In this document: in pieces, positions 1 to 12,447 of the stretch
Layout: the number at the start of each line of letters is the position of its first letter
How positions within the stretch are numbered: position 1 is the first letter of the stretch
Origin: Parasponia andersonii
Lineage: Eukaryota > Streptophyta > Magnoliopsida > Rosales > Cannabaceae
Length of the DNA: 64,000 bases
Reading direction: 5' to 3'
NCBI GenBank assembly: GCA_002914805.1
Contig: JXTB01000013.1
Coordinates: 996,352 to 1,060,351, forward strand
The notes under the pieces: model-generated
Databases searched by the model: none
Seen by the model: only the letters and a program-made list of their open reading frames with translations
Told to the model about the DNA's origin: nothing
Position numbers and translations under genes: made by a program

Positions 1-690
1 GAAATTCTTCTCATAGGATCATTTCTAAGTGATATTTAGTGATTCTACTCTACGGACTGAAGAAAAAAAAAAGAGTATAAGAGGAACAAATTTCTCACTT
101 CGGTGAAATAAGTTTATTCCCAGATTAAAGTTGTTTTCAAGAATGAAAGAAATAAGAGAAGACACTGACCTTTCTTCAAGAGAGGGAGTTGAGTCGATTC
201 GAAACTCTGTTGGAGAAGCAGCACTGATTGGAGCGACCTGGGAGATAGAACGGCGCTAGGGTTCTGAGGATTTCTGAAGTTTTCTGAGAGAAATAGTAAA
301 ATGAAACAGGGACAGATGGTTTCTGATATTTATAACCTAAGCACCGTTAGATCGCAGCCGTAGATCAAAGGATTTGAATTTTAAATCTGAAGGCTAAGGA
401 TTACGCAGGATTTGAATCTATCCGAAAAGTCAGGATTGTTTTAAATTTGAAAAGATTTGGTTTTAAAAGTGACGGTTGGCATCAATCAGGCTTCCTCGAA
501 TTTCGCTTTAGCTACACGTGTTCCGTTCTGACAGAAAAAAAAAAGATACGCGTGATCTTGGGAGAGGAGATTTGGAATCTGACGGATCTTCGACTACTCA
601 AACCACAAGTTTAAGTTATGACATCACAAGGTCGCATGATAATTAGAAGCTCCATTTCGTCCTAAAGAACTAATGAAGCTGGGGGGCAAT
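1..690. mobile_element. 3' non-coding part of an LTR retrotransposon (putative)
   Basis: No coding frame of note. The stretch ends in a purine-rich tract (about 675-689, gaagctggggggcaa) directly before the LTR at 691, the usual position of the polypurine tract that primes plus-strand synthesis. This makes the segment the 3' internal region of the element. Read on the minus strand, about 100-330 resembles a plant gene leader (it contains accctagcgcc and pyrimidine-rich stretches), so the element may carry an antisense or captured host sequence. The assignment rests on position only. Confidence 0.4.
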
Positions 691-1398
691 TGTTGTGCGG
701 TCTAAAATCCTAAGGTCGCATAAGGATTATATGCGACCTCCTCCGTAAGGGTTATATGCGACCTCCTCTGTGATAGTTATATGCGACATCTTCCACAGGT
801 TTTGTGCGACCTTCTCCGTGCAGTCTGCCTTGACAAACAGGAAACCTATAAGAAGAGGGAAACACGTAAATGCTGTAAAGGAAACCTACAAGGAAAGGGA
901 AACTGAAGACTCCTATTTATGATTAACTAGTTATCCGTTTTGAATAGTTATCCAATTATATTGTTACTTAATTTACGTTACCCAATTGTATAGTTACCCG
1001 TTTATACAATTAGGATCCTAGAGATACAAGGATCCTAGGGACATAAGGTTACCTTTATCTATATAAAGGGGCCTCTATATTCTGAAGAGAAGAACAAGTC
1101 ATAGAAAATAGAAGTCAGAGCAAATTCAAGCTTAGAGTATTCCAAACTTTGGGTAGTCTAAGTCTTTAACATTCTTCAATAACTTTCAGTCTTTCCGATT
1201 CCCAAACGTGATTGTAACCTTGAGTGTTCGTTATTATTCATAAAATAGTGAGAAAATAGTGGACGTAAGCTCATCTTTTTTGGGGCTGAACCACTATAAA
1301 TCCCTCTCTCCTTATTTGCTTTGATTACTACTTCAATTCACATAAGTCACATCTCTTGATTATTTATAAATTTATTGTTGATAAAACCTCCATCAACA
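691..1398 (+). mobile_element. LTR of an LTR retrotransposon
   Basis: A 708-bp segment begins TGTTGTGCGG and ends CATCAACA, giving the TG...CA ends of an LTR. A polypurine tract lies immediately upstream. Inside are a TATA box (tatctatataaaggg, about 1058-1070) and, some 150-200 bases further on, a run with polyadenylation-like signals (attcataaaatag, about 1236-1248), as expected for U3-R-U5. No tRNA primer-binding site is recognisable after 1398, so it reads as a 3' LTR or solo LTR. The superfamily (Gypsy rather than Copia) is a guess from its style. Confidence 0.6.
730..805 (+). repeat. 25-bp minisatellite inside the LTR
   Basis: About three imperfect copies of a unit starting atgcgacctcctcc follow one another at 730, 755 and 781. 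A weaker fourth (tgtgcgacctt) follows near 803, and a related motif lies upstream at 715. The array is in the U3 part of the LTR, upstream of the TATA box, where repeated enhancer-like units are common in plant LTRs. Confidence 0.6.
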
Positions 1399-1413
1399 TG
1401 CAGCAACATGGAG

Positions 1414-1574
1414 ATTATGTACATAGTGGTGACATAAGTTTTTCTATCTAAGCAGAGACTTTGCTGGAGAAGTGATCCTCTAGAACAAGCAAATTAGTTA
1501 CGAACATAATGGTGACTAAGTTTTTCTATCTGAGACTCTGTTGGAGAAGTGATCCTCTAGAACAAGCAAATTAG
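1414..1574 (+). repeat. Imperfect tandem duplication of about 80 bp after the LTR
   Basis: The segment 1414-1497 is repeated at 1498-1574. Both copies share the cores agtttttctatct and agaagtgatcctctagaac. The following bases up to 1680 could be leader or gag sequence of an element, but no recognisable domain was found. Confidence 0.55.
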
Positions 1575-1686
1575 ATTCTCGAAAAGCCATCCAAGCACTT
1601 GACCAACCAACTGGCGATACCACGAGCACCGATGGCTCGGCAAAACTATCATGACAAGGTAAGAGGTTCAATTATTGGTTTTCACA

Positions 1687-2455
1687 CACTACTAGAAAAT
1701 CCTAAATAGAAGACGGTTTCCAAATTTAAAAAGAATCTGTTTTTCTTAGGCAATTGACATTGTTTACTATTTTATGCCGGTTTGCAACACCAAACGGTAT
1801 TTATTTAAGATATTTATGTCGGTTCCTATTTACTTAAGACACCTAGCACTGGTTCCTAGAGAACTAGTGTCTATTTGAGACATTTAACATAATTTCTTAG
1901 GAAACTGCTTGAGACATTTAACCTTGTCTCCTAAGGAACTCAGTGTCCATTTAAGACATCTAATGTTGGTAGAGAATCAACATCTATTTGAGACATTTAA
2001 GATGGGTTCTAAAGGAACTGAAATCTATTTAATATTATGAATTTTTTTATTGAGTAGTTTTGTTGATTTAAGGATAAAATGACATATTATGGTAATTTGT
2101 TTTGTGTTTTATTGTATGTTTTTTAATTTTAATTATTGTTATTAATTAAAAGACGTCGTTTTAACTTTTTAAAAAAGTAATAAATATAATTGATATCATA
2201 ACTATAATAGAAGAAGAGTTGCAACTAAGTGACAATACTCAGATAGATTGGTCTTACAGGTCTCATGTTGGAATCCTAAGAGGAATACTTTGTCTCTTTT
2301 TTATTTATTATCAAATTAATGTCGGTTATTCCCAAGAACACTTTGTCTCATTTTTTTTAATTAGCCATTTAATGTTGGTTATTTTTAGAACTGGTATTGA
2401 AAGTTAACATTTAATGTCGGTTACTTTTAGAACCAGCATTAAAGTTGACACGTTT
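1687..2455 (+). mobile_element. CACTA (EnSpm)-like transposon end, partial
   Basis: The segment opens with CACTACTAGAAAA, the typical terminal inverted repeat of plant CACTA elements. It is followed by many subterminal motifs of the type ggttcctagagaact and gagacatttaa in alternating orientation up to about 2450. Such subterminal repeats are the transposase-binding arrays of this superfamily. No transposase reading frame and no opposite TIR (TTTTCTAGTAGTG) were found nearby, so this is a non-autonomous or truncated copy and its right boundary is arbitrary. Confidence 0.55.
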
Positions 2456-2639
2456 TGATTTTAATTGTGCATTATGACTTATTTTGTAAAAAAATTGGAT
2501 AATGTTGGACTAAATTGATTTGAATGAATATTTAATGGATTTATAAACTATTGAACCTAGTTGGATTATTTTGGGATAAGATTAGAAGTTTTTATTATTG
2601 GTTTTAATTTTCATTTATAGAAAAATATAGCCGTTATGC

Positions 2640-3360
2640 TATTCAATTTTCTGTAAATCTCAGAATAACTACGAATAGAATTTAGAGCATGACTTTGGTC
2701 ATATCTCTATTGCATGCTTATTTCAAACTCAAAATATTGTACATGACATAGTATCACACTTGAGATCATTTATGTATCACGATAATTTAGATTAGTAGCA
2801 AGTTGCTGTATTACTAGGTGAAAGTTCAAGTACCATGCACAAGACGGGTTTAGCTAATATATCACAAGGTAGTTTGAAAATACTGGGTATCTTTAATAAA
2901 GGGTATTACAACATCGTGATGGGAGAATGAGAGCTCATTTATTTTTATATGTGGATAATACATGATTTTTGATTTCATATGTGGACTTAGTTCTATAAAT
3001 CTTTTTTGAAAAGTGTTAATTATGTGGGGTTGTCAAATTACATCCATACAAAAATAATAATTGAATTCATACTGAGCGTTCATATGCTTACTCCCTCTAT
3101 CTTTTCCTTTTCAGGTAGTGGTCATTATAATGGGCAACTCCATAGCGGAATGAGTTAAAGTAGGCCTTGTTACTACTTTAGTGGTTATTAACTTTTTGGA
3201 AACTCTTATTTATCTTGGACTTGTAGTAACACTTTGTGGCTCATATTATAGAATTGATCGGTATAATTATTATATCTACCTTATGATGATAATGATATAC
3301 TTGAGAAATTTAATGACTTTTATTTTTAATCTATGTATAATGTTGTTGATCACAGAACTA
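2640..3360 (+). mobile_element. Degenerate LTR relic (family copy a)
   Basis: Shares ordered landmarks with the better-preserved Gypsy LTR at 58575-60616 (read on its minus strand): gatgggagaatgagagctca (2919-2938), a tgcttactccc motif, ttcaggtagtg (3112-3122), and a terminal block with repeated atgatga. No usable coding frame. The edges are estimated because the sequence is very decayed. Confidence 0.4.
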
Positions 3361-4859
3361 TAATAATTTATATACCAGATGATTTTCATAATTCTCACAA
3401 AAAAAAAAGGAGAATAGTTACTCTCTGAGCTTCTATCTACATAAATCTATTGGAGCTAGTGCCTTGAAAGTATGTGATAGAATATTGAATTTGCTAACTA
3501 ATAAATTAAATTATATTTTCTTGAAGTTTGCTTAAATTTGTTTTAAATTACGAAATTTAAATATTATAGTATCTCTTTAATTATTCATGTAATCTTAGAT
3601 AAGTATATAATAGTTATATACTAGAGGATTTAGTTTAAGAATAATAATTTAAAATTTTTAATAATTGTTAAATATTTAATCAAGATTATTAATGTTATCT
3701 GTCTCTATTATGAATATGAATAATATTGTCTATCCAGACTATAAATATAGTAAGACATTAATATATAGATGTTATGTATAATTGAGATTAATAAAATTAG
3801 ATCAATAGAAAAATGAATATCTAATATGCTCTGTTAGAATATAAGATTTTATGTTTATCAATAGATAATCATATACTGATTGAATTTAATCCTGAGTAAA
3901 TATGAAATCAATATTTGTCGTATTATGTATTGATTTATATGGGTGAGATCCATTACAATAGTAGTCCAATATCCTAGTATTTTTGAGATATAATATTATA
4001 AATCAATAACCCTAACTAATTGAAATTTTCATCAAAACGTTAACTAACAAAGCCTACATTAACTATAAATAATTAGGGTCTTTTGAAATGATCTTAATAT
4101 ACAACGTGAATAAAGTTAGCTTTTTGGGATGTTGTCATTACCATTGTTGTTGAAGACGATGAATAAAGGTGAAAAGACGAATCGAACGCGACCAGTTTCA
4201 TAGCAAAATGTCGCCGGAATTGGCGCCAGCATCGAAAAGTTACTCGCGGCATTCCTCAGCCTTTTCTAGCAATATCGATGTCAGGCAGTGTTGGAGTTGG
4301 CGATAGGTTGCTAGTCTAGACCTAGACTATTGATACCAACTAGTGGCAAGGGACAACGGCAGTGAAAAGGCCTTCATCAGAGCCTTGGCCAGTTTTTGGC
4401 ATTGTTAATTTGTGTTTGGTTAATAAGTTTATGTGTTTGGTTTATAATATTATGTATTTGTTTGACAATTCAATGTGGTATATGCTAATTTGAACTTAGT
4501 ATATAACTTTTAATGCCCAGTACATTATATCGAGTCGTACTTTGTATCATCAATCCTACACTAATATTTTGAAGATAACAAATATATGATTAAGAACTAA
4601 TAATCTATTTGAATGTATAGTAAGTTAAATTGAAAGGATCACAAAACATTTTAGATGGATTATAGAAAAGAGCTTGAAGGCAAAGTTCAAGAATACAAGA
4701 CCTAAACTAGTAAAGGTTATATACTTAATTCTTATACTTGAATAATTATTTACACTTAATATGATCTTAATGACTCAAATTTTTCATAAAATTAGATATT
4801 TTCAAATCAAAACTATCAAACTTGTTTATCTCTAATTAAACTAAGAAATTTATTTTAGA
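3361..4859. other. AT-rich stretch without recognisable genes
   Basis: No convincing ORF or RNA gene. An island of higher GC (about 4130-4390, containing gtcgccggaattggcgcc) interrupts the AT-rich sequence. It looks like the leader part of a decayed retroelement, but it could not be assigned. Confidence 0.3.
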
Positions 4860-6250
4860 CAAATTTATTTATTTTTGAACTAGAACTTGGGTGAAAAGAT
4901 TTTTGTGCCAAGGATTTAAGTGTAATCATTGAGGGGTTTGGTACAATATTTAAGGATGTTTTTGATGGAAAATTGAGGGCTAAAGACTTGTTTGGAAGTT
5001 TGAGAAGTCAAACCCAGTTAAAAATTTGACAAGTGTCACAAATTCCCAAATACTCTCATCCTTCTCCCTTCATCCCTCGCACATTTTTATTCTCTCATTC
5101 CCTTACTATGTATTATTGAAGTCTGGTTGCTAGAGACAACTATAGCTAGCAACTCTGGTTGAATCTTTTCCATCCACCCACGTTGCTTTCACCAATTTGT
5201 TTGTATAGATCAAAGCCACTGAAAATGATGCCTCGGGCGAGCCATTTTTGCATGTAACTTTGTTAACCCCATGATTGTGGAGTAGGTGCCTAGTAGGACA
5301 TCGGTACTAGTGAGAAATTGTCACTTTTAGACTTTTAAAGTTTATGGTTTGTATATTGAATTTTGAATTGGACTATGTGATTAAAGTTTTGGTGTCATTT
5401 TTATAATGTACTCAGATGATTAGAATCTGAGGCTTGAGTTTTGTCGCATCATAAAATTGGACATGTTATATACCTTCGAAAGCTAAATTCAATATTTCTG
5501 AATCAATAGTCACATTGGTGTCATTAGTGGAGATTTAAGTGAAAAAGTCACTATCCAAATTAAACAAATTGGAATCCTAGAATGCCAATTGAGCATCCAA
5601 CTAATAAATAAGGATTACCATGTGCATTGGTAGCAAGGCCTACCTACTTTAGTAGGGTAGATGTTCAATTATTTAGATTTTGTATATGTTTTGATTAAAA
5701 TTGTGTATTATATGACATTTGGTAAGGGATATTATCGAGTCATAATAGAATAATAAATGCTCATTTATCTTAATAGATTGATAATATGTGTAATTATGAT
5801 TGTATATTCAATTACACATATAGACTTCGATTTTACAAATCTTTTGAGAAAACTAACCATGCAATTTTTGTTAAATCGTATCCATACCAAAATAAAAATT
5901 AAATTCCTATTATCCATTCAAATACTCACCCCATTCTCTTCTCTTCTCCTCTTAGCGCTCAATATGGCTTGGAAAACTCCACAATGAAGTAATTCGAGAA
6001 GACTCAGTTTATAATATAGTAGTTGGTAGCTACTTATTAGAGCCTTTTAATTTACTTTGGACTTGTGTATTAATAATATATGGCTCATTTTATTGATTAT
6101 AATTGGTCTGTACAACTATTATGCCTACTTTGTGATGATGATGATGCTTGCATATATTTTAAGACATATGTTATCGATCTATATTTTATAGGTGATCGTA
6201 AAACTATGAAACTACAACTTATAGATGATTTTTTTAAATAAAATTTTATA
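4860..6250 (+). mobile_element. Degenerate LTR relic (family copy b)
   Basis: Has the same order of landmarks as the LTR at 58575-60616: a promoter-like pyrimidine-rich block (5040-5110), ctaaccatgca (5854-5864), tactcaccccattc (5925-5938) and gatgatgatgatgcttg (6135-6151). All are in plus orientation, so this is a relic of one chromovirus-like LTR family. No open frame of significance. Confidence 0.45.
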
Positions 6251-7330
6251 AGGTAATTGTTTTTATAATGAGCAGTTGTTTTTCTAAATATTTGAGAAGC
6301 AAAGACTTATAAAACACTTAATGAAACACATTATGAATTTCTAATCTATGAAATTTTCCTACTATCACTAGCCCAGGATTTAGGTTATAGCACTCTTTCT
6401 TATTTCTCTCAACTATCTCTCTTCTCCACCTTCCACAAGTGTTCTCTTCAGTTAATTTTTTTGGCATCATCATTGCTCTTTATTAGCTATCTAGCTTGGC
6501 CTCTTTTTCTTCGATCCTTATAAGTTTCAAGATGTGATTTTTTATAATTCATATTCCAATTTATATGGTTTCTTTTCATTTTCCAATTACTTAACTTTTA
6601 ATATTATCATTTGATTTCGTTGATATTCATTATCATTATTCAATGCTTTATAAGATGTAATTTTTTATTGTTACATGCATAATATTGTGTGATTTTTTGA
6701 CCATCTCGAATAGTTAATTGCAAAATTGACTTTCTTTCTATAAAAAGAGAAGACTTTGACCAATAAAGTATTTGATACGACCACTCTGCACAAATATAAA
6801 CAAATAAGAAACTCCATAGAGTCTCCATTAAGCAGAAAATAAGGAGGAAATTGTTTTGTTTGAGATAATTTCCCAATCACATTGAAGATCCACCATAGAA
6901 GGCTTTTAGTGCATTTAAGAAGAGATAATTACTCATCATTTATAGTTACACAATCTCCAAATTACGTTGTATCTAGTTATTAGTTTTCTATTAACAAAAT
7001 TAGGAAATCTATACCATTGTCATCTATATAAAGTGAGTTCAATAACATTATCAAACACACTAAATATCATACACAAAAATTACATATAGAAAATATTGGC
7101 TAAAGTTTTCACATTGATACTCTATGAGCTCTTTTCTAATTTCTTATATAGTGGAAAAACAACATGGATGTTATCTGTAAGTCCATATTTTTTGGGCTAA
7201 ACCATACTAAATTCTTACATTTTTTATTATTTGCCTTAAACTTACTATTATTCATAGTCAAATTTTGATCGAAAGATTCAATATATTTATCATTATAATT
7301 CATCTACATCGACCATTACAAAAAATATCG
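6251..7330. other. Intergenic, nothing firmly recognisable
   Basis: AT-rich sequence. A pyrimidine-rich segment at 6390-6510 resembles an LTR promoter or leader but has no LTR edges. Small open frames on the minus strand at 6640-6880 overlap one another and have no family features; they are probably chance. Confidence 0.3.

Positions 7331-7376
<46 letters not shown>
7331..7376. repeat. TA dinucleotide microsatellite
   Basis: An almost pure TA run, interrupted once near its start. It directly borders the left end of the MITE at 7378. Confidence 0.9.
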
Positions 7377-7377
<1 letters not shown>

Positions 7378-7380
<3 letters not shown>

Positions 7381-7619
7381 TGCCAATCCAATAGGTATTT
7401 TTTTTCTTTACCTATGGATAGGTATTTTTTTTTTAGCCGTTGGATCGTCATCTAATGGTGATCTAATGACTATAATGAAGTGCATGAAAAGACGTGCATC
7501 ATTAATACTTTTTCTCTCTCTTACTTTTACAATAAAAAAATATATATGCTAAATTTTCATTGGCCAAATTGATACCTATACATAGGTAAAAAAAAAAAAT
7601 ACCTACTGGATTGGTGCCC
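7378..7619. mobile_element. Micron-like MITE, copy 1, inside a TA tract
   Basis: A 242-bp element with terminal inverted repeats. The left end reads ggttgccaatccaataggta, and the right end reads as its near reverse complement (tacctactggattggtgccc). It is flanked left by a TA microsatellite and right by tatata. A second copy, very similar over its whole length, occurs at 43758-43998. It has no coding capacity. Insertion of MITEs into TA microsatellites is known from the rice Micron family; relationship to that family by descent is not claimed. Confidence 0.8.
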
Positions 7620-9300
7620 TATATATAAAAGTAACCAAGCAAAAGTCCTTTTAAATTTTATGAAAGCTTTTAATTTGTCGAGTCTAAATTTATTTGAAGT
7701 AATAAACAACTTTATTATAGACTTTTTATATAAATCTATTGTAGTACTAACATACATTTTATCAGCTACTTTGTGATCAACTTGTTTGTATTTGAAATAA
7801 TACCACATCCAATCGCCACTTTTGTTCAAATAATTGTGCAATATTCTCTATGAAAGTCATTTGCAGTACCTGATTAATATTAATCATATTATTTAGAATA
7901 ATTTCATTTGACGTATAACTTAAGTTTTATATCACGGTATTTATTTGTTATGCACCAGTGAATTTTGAGAATATATTTGCAGTGAAATACGCAGGAGATT
8001 TCTAAAGTTGAACCACGTGCATGTATATACGAGAAATAAATAATCTAAATAAATAAAATTATATGTTTCATGCATTTGTCATAGAATATTCATACGTATT
8101 TCATGCATATAGATTAAAAAACAAAATGAAATACTTAAATGATGAATGGTACTTGTTAGTGGAGGGATTATATGAATATAAGTATTTACAATAATAAAAA
8201 AGTAAAAAGAGATACAACGAATTTTTATTTGGTTCAGCTATCTCTGTTAGTTTATATCTAATGGGCCATACCCAGACAAATAAATGTATTAGGAAGGTTT
8301 AAAATGAGTGCAATCACTAATTGATTTATACATATAAAATACTCTCTCTTTTACTATCGCAGTGTGATTATAATCCCTCCACTAATGCGTTTAGCAAGCA
8401 CCACTCGATTTTGGGAGACTTCGTTCTTTCTCTTCGGGGTTTTGAAATTAATCTTATCCCAAAGACAATCAGTACCTCTCTCGAAGTGCTATAACACAGA
8501 CTAGGACACTTCCTAAGTCTAAGAAATGGCTAAAAGAAAAACCTTTACTTTTACAACCTATAGCCAACTACAAAATGTGATCTCCACCTAAAGTTACTCA
8601 TGAGTAGCCTTTTACAGAGAAATTAGACTTTACCTGACTAAGTATCTATAAAACATCATATAAACGCATTTGATGATGATGTGAAAACTTGTACGATCAG
8701 CCAAGTTTGTTTCCAAACTTAGAAAAATAATCTGAAAAATAAATACTGATTTTGTGCAGATGTTGCAACCTAAATCTATTACTACAGTAACGTTGTAATA
8801 TAAAAGGAAAATTGTATATTTCTTTCCTTAAATAGAAAACACAGTTTAGCACACATTTTTTAAAGATCATAAATCAATTATAATTAGTCAAAAATATCAA
8901 GAATCAATATAAAATATTAAGGAAAATTCCACACTAATTATTTCAATCACATTTTCATAATCGGTGTTATTTTTCTTATCCAAATGTGAACATAAATTCA
9001 TAGATAAGTAAGGTAAATACATAAAATCCATTCTACTACCCTAAAACTTATCCACATACATGATTAATACACAAGATCACATCTTATTTATAAATAATCA
9101 GATTAGTGAATATATTTGTAAAGAAATAAAATTTTTAAATACCATGCAGTGCAAATATCAATGTTAATTATTTTCAAAATAAATATTTAGGATTTTTAAG
9201 AGTTTTACTTACCAAAAAAATAATAATTATAGAAATACTGTACAAAAAGAAATACCGCACATAAATGGTATTTTTGAAAATCAAAAGTAACATTTTTCAA
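7620..9300. other. Intergenic, no gene seen
   Basis: AT-rich sequence without coding or RNA signatures. Around 8270-8520 it is slightly less AT-rich but shows no recognisable domain. Confidence 0.3.
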
Positions 9301-9309
9301 AAAACAAAT

Positions 9310-9780
9310 TGTCATTATTGATTACGAGTTATTGGTTTCTGGTTACTGGTCATATAACTAATCTGGTTATTAGTTTCAGGTTATTATTTTCTTTGCGGTT
9401 TCCTGTTATCACTTTGGTTTCTGGTCATTACTTTGTTACTAGTTGATGGTTATCACTTTGGTTACTGGTTACTACTTTGGTTACTATTTTCTAGTTTTTG
9501 GTTACTAGTTTCTAATTACCACGTACTTTGATTACCAGTTTCTAGTTTCTGATTACTACTGCTAATTTAGTTACTGGTTACTGATTACTAGTTATCACTA
9601 TCAATTTAATTACTTATATTTAGATATTTGGTTGCTTTCAAAAAAAAATTACTTATTTTTGGTTACGACTAAAATCTTATTAGGTTTTGTTTAGTTCACG
9701 GGTTTCCATGTTTTTTAGTTACTGATTACCAGTCATACTAATTCAATTTGATTACTTATTCAGCATAAAAATATTAATAC
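9310..9780 (+). repeat. Degenerate GTTACTGGTT-type repeat array
   Basis: The words ggttactggtt, tagtttctggtt and gattactagt recur irregularly over almost 500 bases, with a loose spacing of one to two dozen bases. It looks like a decayed simple or minisatellite array. A related array in opposite orientation lies at 21110-21380. Confidence 0.6.
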
Positions 9781-10100
9781 TACAAAAGAAAAAAGATCAA
9801 AATATATGACTATACTACAAAAAAAAAAAACAAAAATAAATAAAAGAAATAGGTGACCTACATATACACACTACATTCTTACAAGGGCAAAAAGATGGTT
9901 AGCGAGCACATACATTCATAAATTAATACACAAAAAATAAACTACATACTGATGAGTGTGTATTTTATTCACAAATCAAGTATTCTCTAAGTCACATAAT
10001 TGTAAGTTCTCAAGAATTTGTGTTATTTTAATATTATTTTATTTTTTGTTGTAAAAAATAAGACATTGAGCCTTATTTATATTTGGCACAAAAATAGAGA
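9781..10100. other. Intergenic, A-rich
   Basis: A-rich sequence with short homopolymers; nothing recognised. Confidence 0.3.
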
Positions 10101-11440
10101 AGTTCATGAAGCCATTAATAGCCAAAACGAGATCCGAAGCATCGAAGAGAACTAAAAAGCTCAACTAGACCAGCGGCTAAGCACCATTGTGCCCAAAAAT
10201 GGCCACTATAGTGCCTCAGTTCCAGAGCACCAGCATCACGGTGCCAAAAAAGTGGCACCGCGGTACCTTAGAACCAAAAAGACGGGGCTGCATTACCAGA
10301 AATGGGCACATTGGTGCCAGTCTAATTTCAGCATGTGCACAAGCTAAAGTTTCTCCATTTCATATCCATGTGTTCGCTCGTTTTTGGCAAACTTTAAGGG
10401 TCATTTTTGGTCCTTAATCTAACACCAATGGATGGTCAGATTTCCCCCTTTCTTCGGTCATCTTGATGTACTTTAAATACACAGTAGTCTCTATTTCAAG
10501 GTGTGGAGAGTTAAAGAGGAAGCACATATTTGAGGGCTGAAAAATTCTAGAGAGAGAGAGAGAGCTTAAAAGTTGAAATTTGGAAAAGATGCTTGAGAAA
10601 AATGATTGAAGAATTGAAAACTTAAAGTTCTGTCTTCACAAAAGAGTTTTCTCTTTTTTTTTTCTCATCATAATCTCATTTGAATTTTATATTGGCCATA
10701 TTATATAATTTGTTCGGAATTATGAAATTCTTTATGAGATTAGTCATGAATTCTATTATGCTTGGATTGATTCTTTTATCTTATGATTTTATGTACTTTT
10801 TTTATAGTTTCTTTTGAATATTTTGTTAATTGTTTGCTTATTTTTTATTATCAATTCATTTAAATTTCTCTTTGTTTATTGCCTCCAATTTATATGGCAA
10901 ATAAATTAGTTTAACTTAGGTCGTAATTTTGATACTTGAGAGCATTTGATTTTATAAACTGGAATTAAGAAGCATAATTTAAGTTGTTGTGAGACTGAGA
11001 GGAGATCAACACTTAGATAATCAAATTAGAAAGTTCTTAAAGACTAAAACTTAATGAGTACTTAGACAATCAGGTTAGATAAAGATATCAACTTGGTCTT
11101 TAGGTATATTATCTCATTTGGCACTCGAGAGAGGGAATGAGGTTAGATTAGGTATCTTGATTAATATATTTAATAGAATTAGGCTAGTAATTCCTTAATT
11201 TGATTAATTTAGTTGTAATTAGAGAAAATCTTGTCCTTAGTACATTAGTACATAGTAATTTTCATATTTAATTTACGTTATTCTTTTTATCTTTATTTTT
11301 ATATATTTTATTTTAAATTTATTTAGTTTTGATGCCTAAATAAAATTAGATTATGATAATTTTGATACTTAACAACTAGACTGAAATCCAATCTCCGAGA
11401 GATCAACCTTTCTTGCTACTTTATTAGTTAATTCCAAGTT
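10100..11440 (+). mobile_element. Large LTR relic, Ogre/Tat or Athila-like (tentative)
   Basis: A GC-richer block (10160-10310) repeats variants of ggtgccaaaaa and ggcaccgcggtacc. It is followed by a promoter-like stretch (actttaaatacaca, about 10470-10483), an AG-rich leader, and a terminal part with ctccgagagatcaacc (11393-11408). This layout recalls the long LTRs of Tat/Athila Gypsy elements, as I remember them. No internal coding region is attached, so it would be a solo or truncated LTR. Confidence 0.35.
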
Positions 11441-12430
11441 TTAAACGACTTGCTAGGTTAGTTAATAAGAGGTAATTTTAAATATGAATTTGATCTTAGA
11501 TGTTTATTTCCAAAGACTAAACATTTTCAATTATCACATACACTATAGTCAAATCACTATCTCTAAGAGACATTAGTCTACAAATTCCATCCTCTTAGGT
11601 AAGCTAAAAGTAGCTTCACTCAAAATAGTTATTTACTTACTAATATCCTGTTATCAAACACCATAACCCAAGATAAACCGCTTCGCTTATGAAACACTTC
11701 TCTTACCAGTACGCAAAGAATACTATGAAACTACACAATTCAATCTTCACCTTTACTAGTTGTAATTTATCCACATCTTGCCCATAATTGATGCTGCATT
11801 GAAAATTTTAAATCGATATGTTTCATTATGCTAATAAAATTTTGGTACAGTAGCTGTTCAAGAAAATTTCGGAGGCCAGAACTTTAACAGAACAATATTT
11901 TTGTAAACGTTAACTCCTAAAAATGAACTATCTTCATGAAATTAGTTTTATATCTAAGCAATTATTTCTTTTAATAATCACAAATTTTCTTTGAAAATGT
12001 TAATTAGACTAAAAAGGATAAAACCGCTGGTGACGAACAAGGTCCACAGGTAACTTAAAGAAAGACCATAACAATATTACCTGCCATAAATTACCACAAG
12101 AATACAGAACATTCTCACCTCCAAATTACTTTCCCTTTCGCCATGATAAAGCTAGTCCTATGATTATTCACCATCCTGATACTACTACTGCCTACTACTA
12201 ATATTATTACTGCAAATGAAATGACCAAATTCTCTTCTCACACAACAAAATCTAAATTGTTATAACCGAAATTGTCCAAAATCACAGCCAACGAAGTAAA
12301 CGATTAATTAGAAGTAGAACCATCCATTTTAACTTAAATAATAAAATCTCACTTCCAATTCAAACAAGCCCATTTCAACAAAAACAAAATTCTGTACTAA
12401 AACAAAAGGATTGGTACTAATAATAACTAT
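11441..12430. other. Intergenic, no gene seen
   Basis: Mixed AT-rich sequence; no ORF above noise and no RNA motif recognised. Confidence 0.3.
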
Positions 12431-12447
12431 ACTCTAGTGATTCTTGA

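Noticed and set aside
7265-7552. 95-codon frame across a TA microsatellite
   Set aside because: Half of it is isoleucine-tyrosine from the TA run and the rest is MITE sequence.
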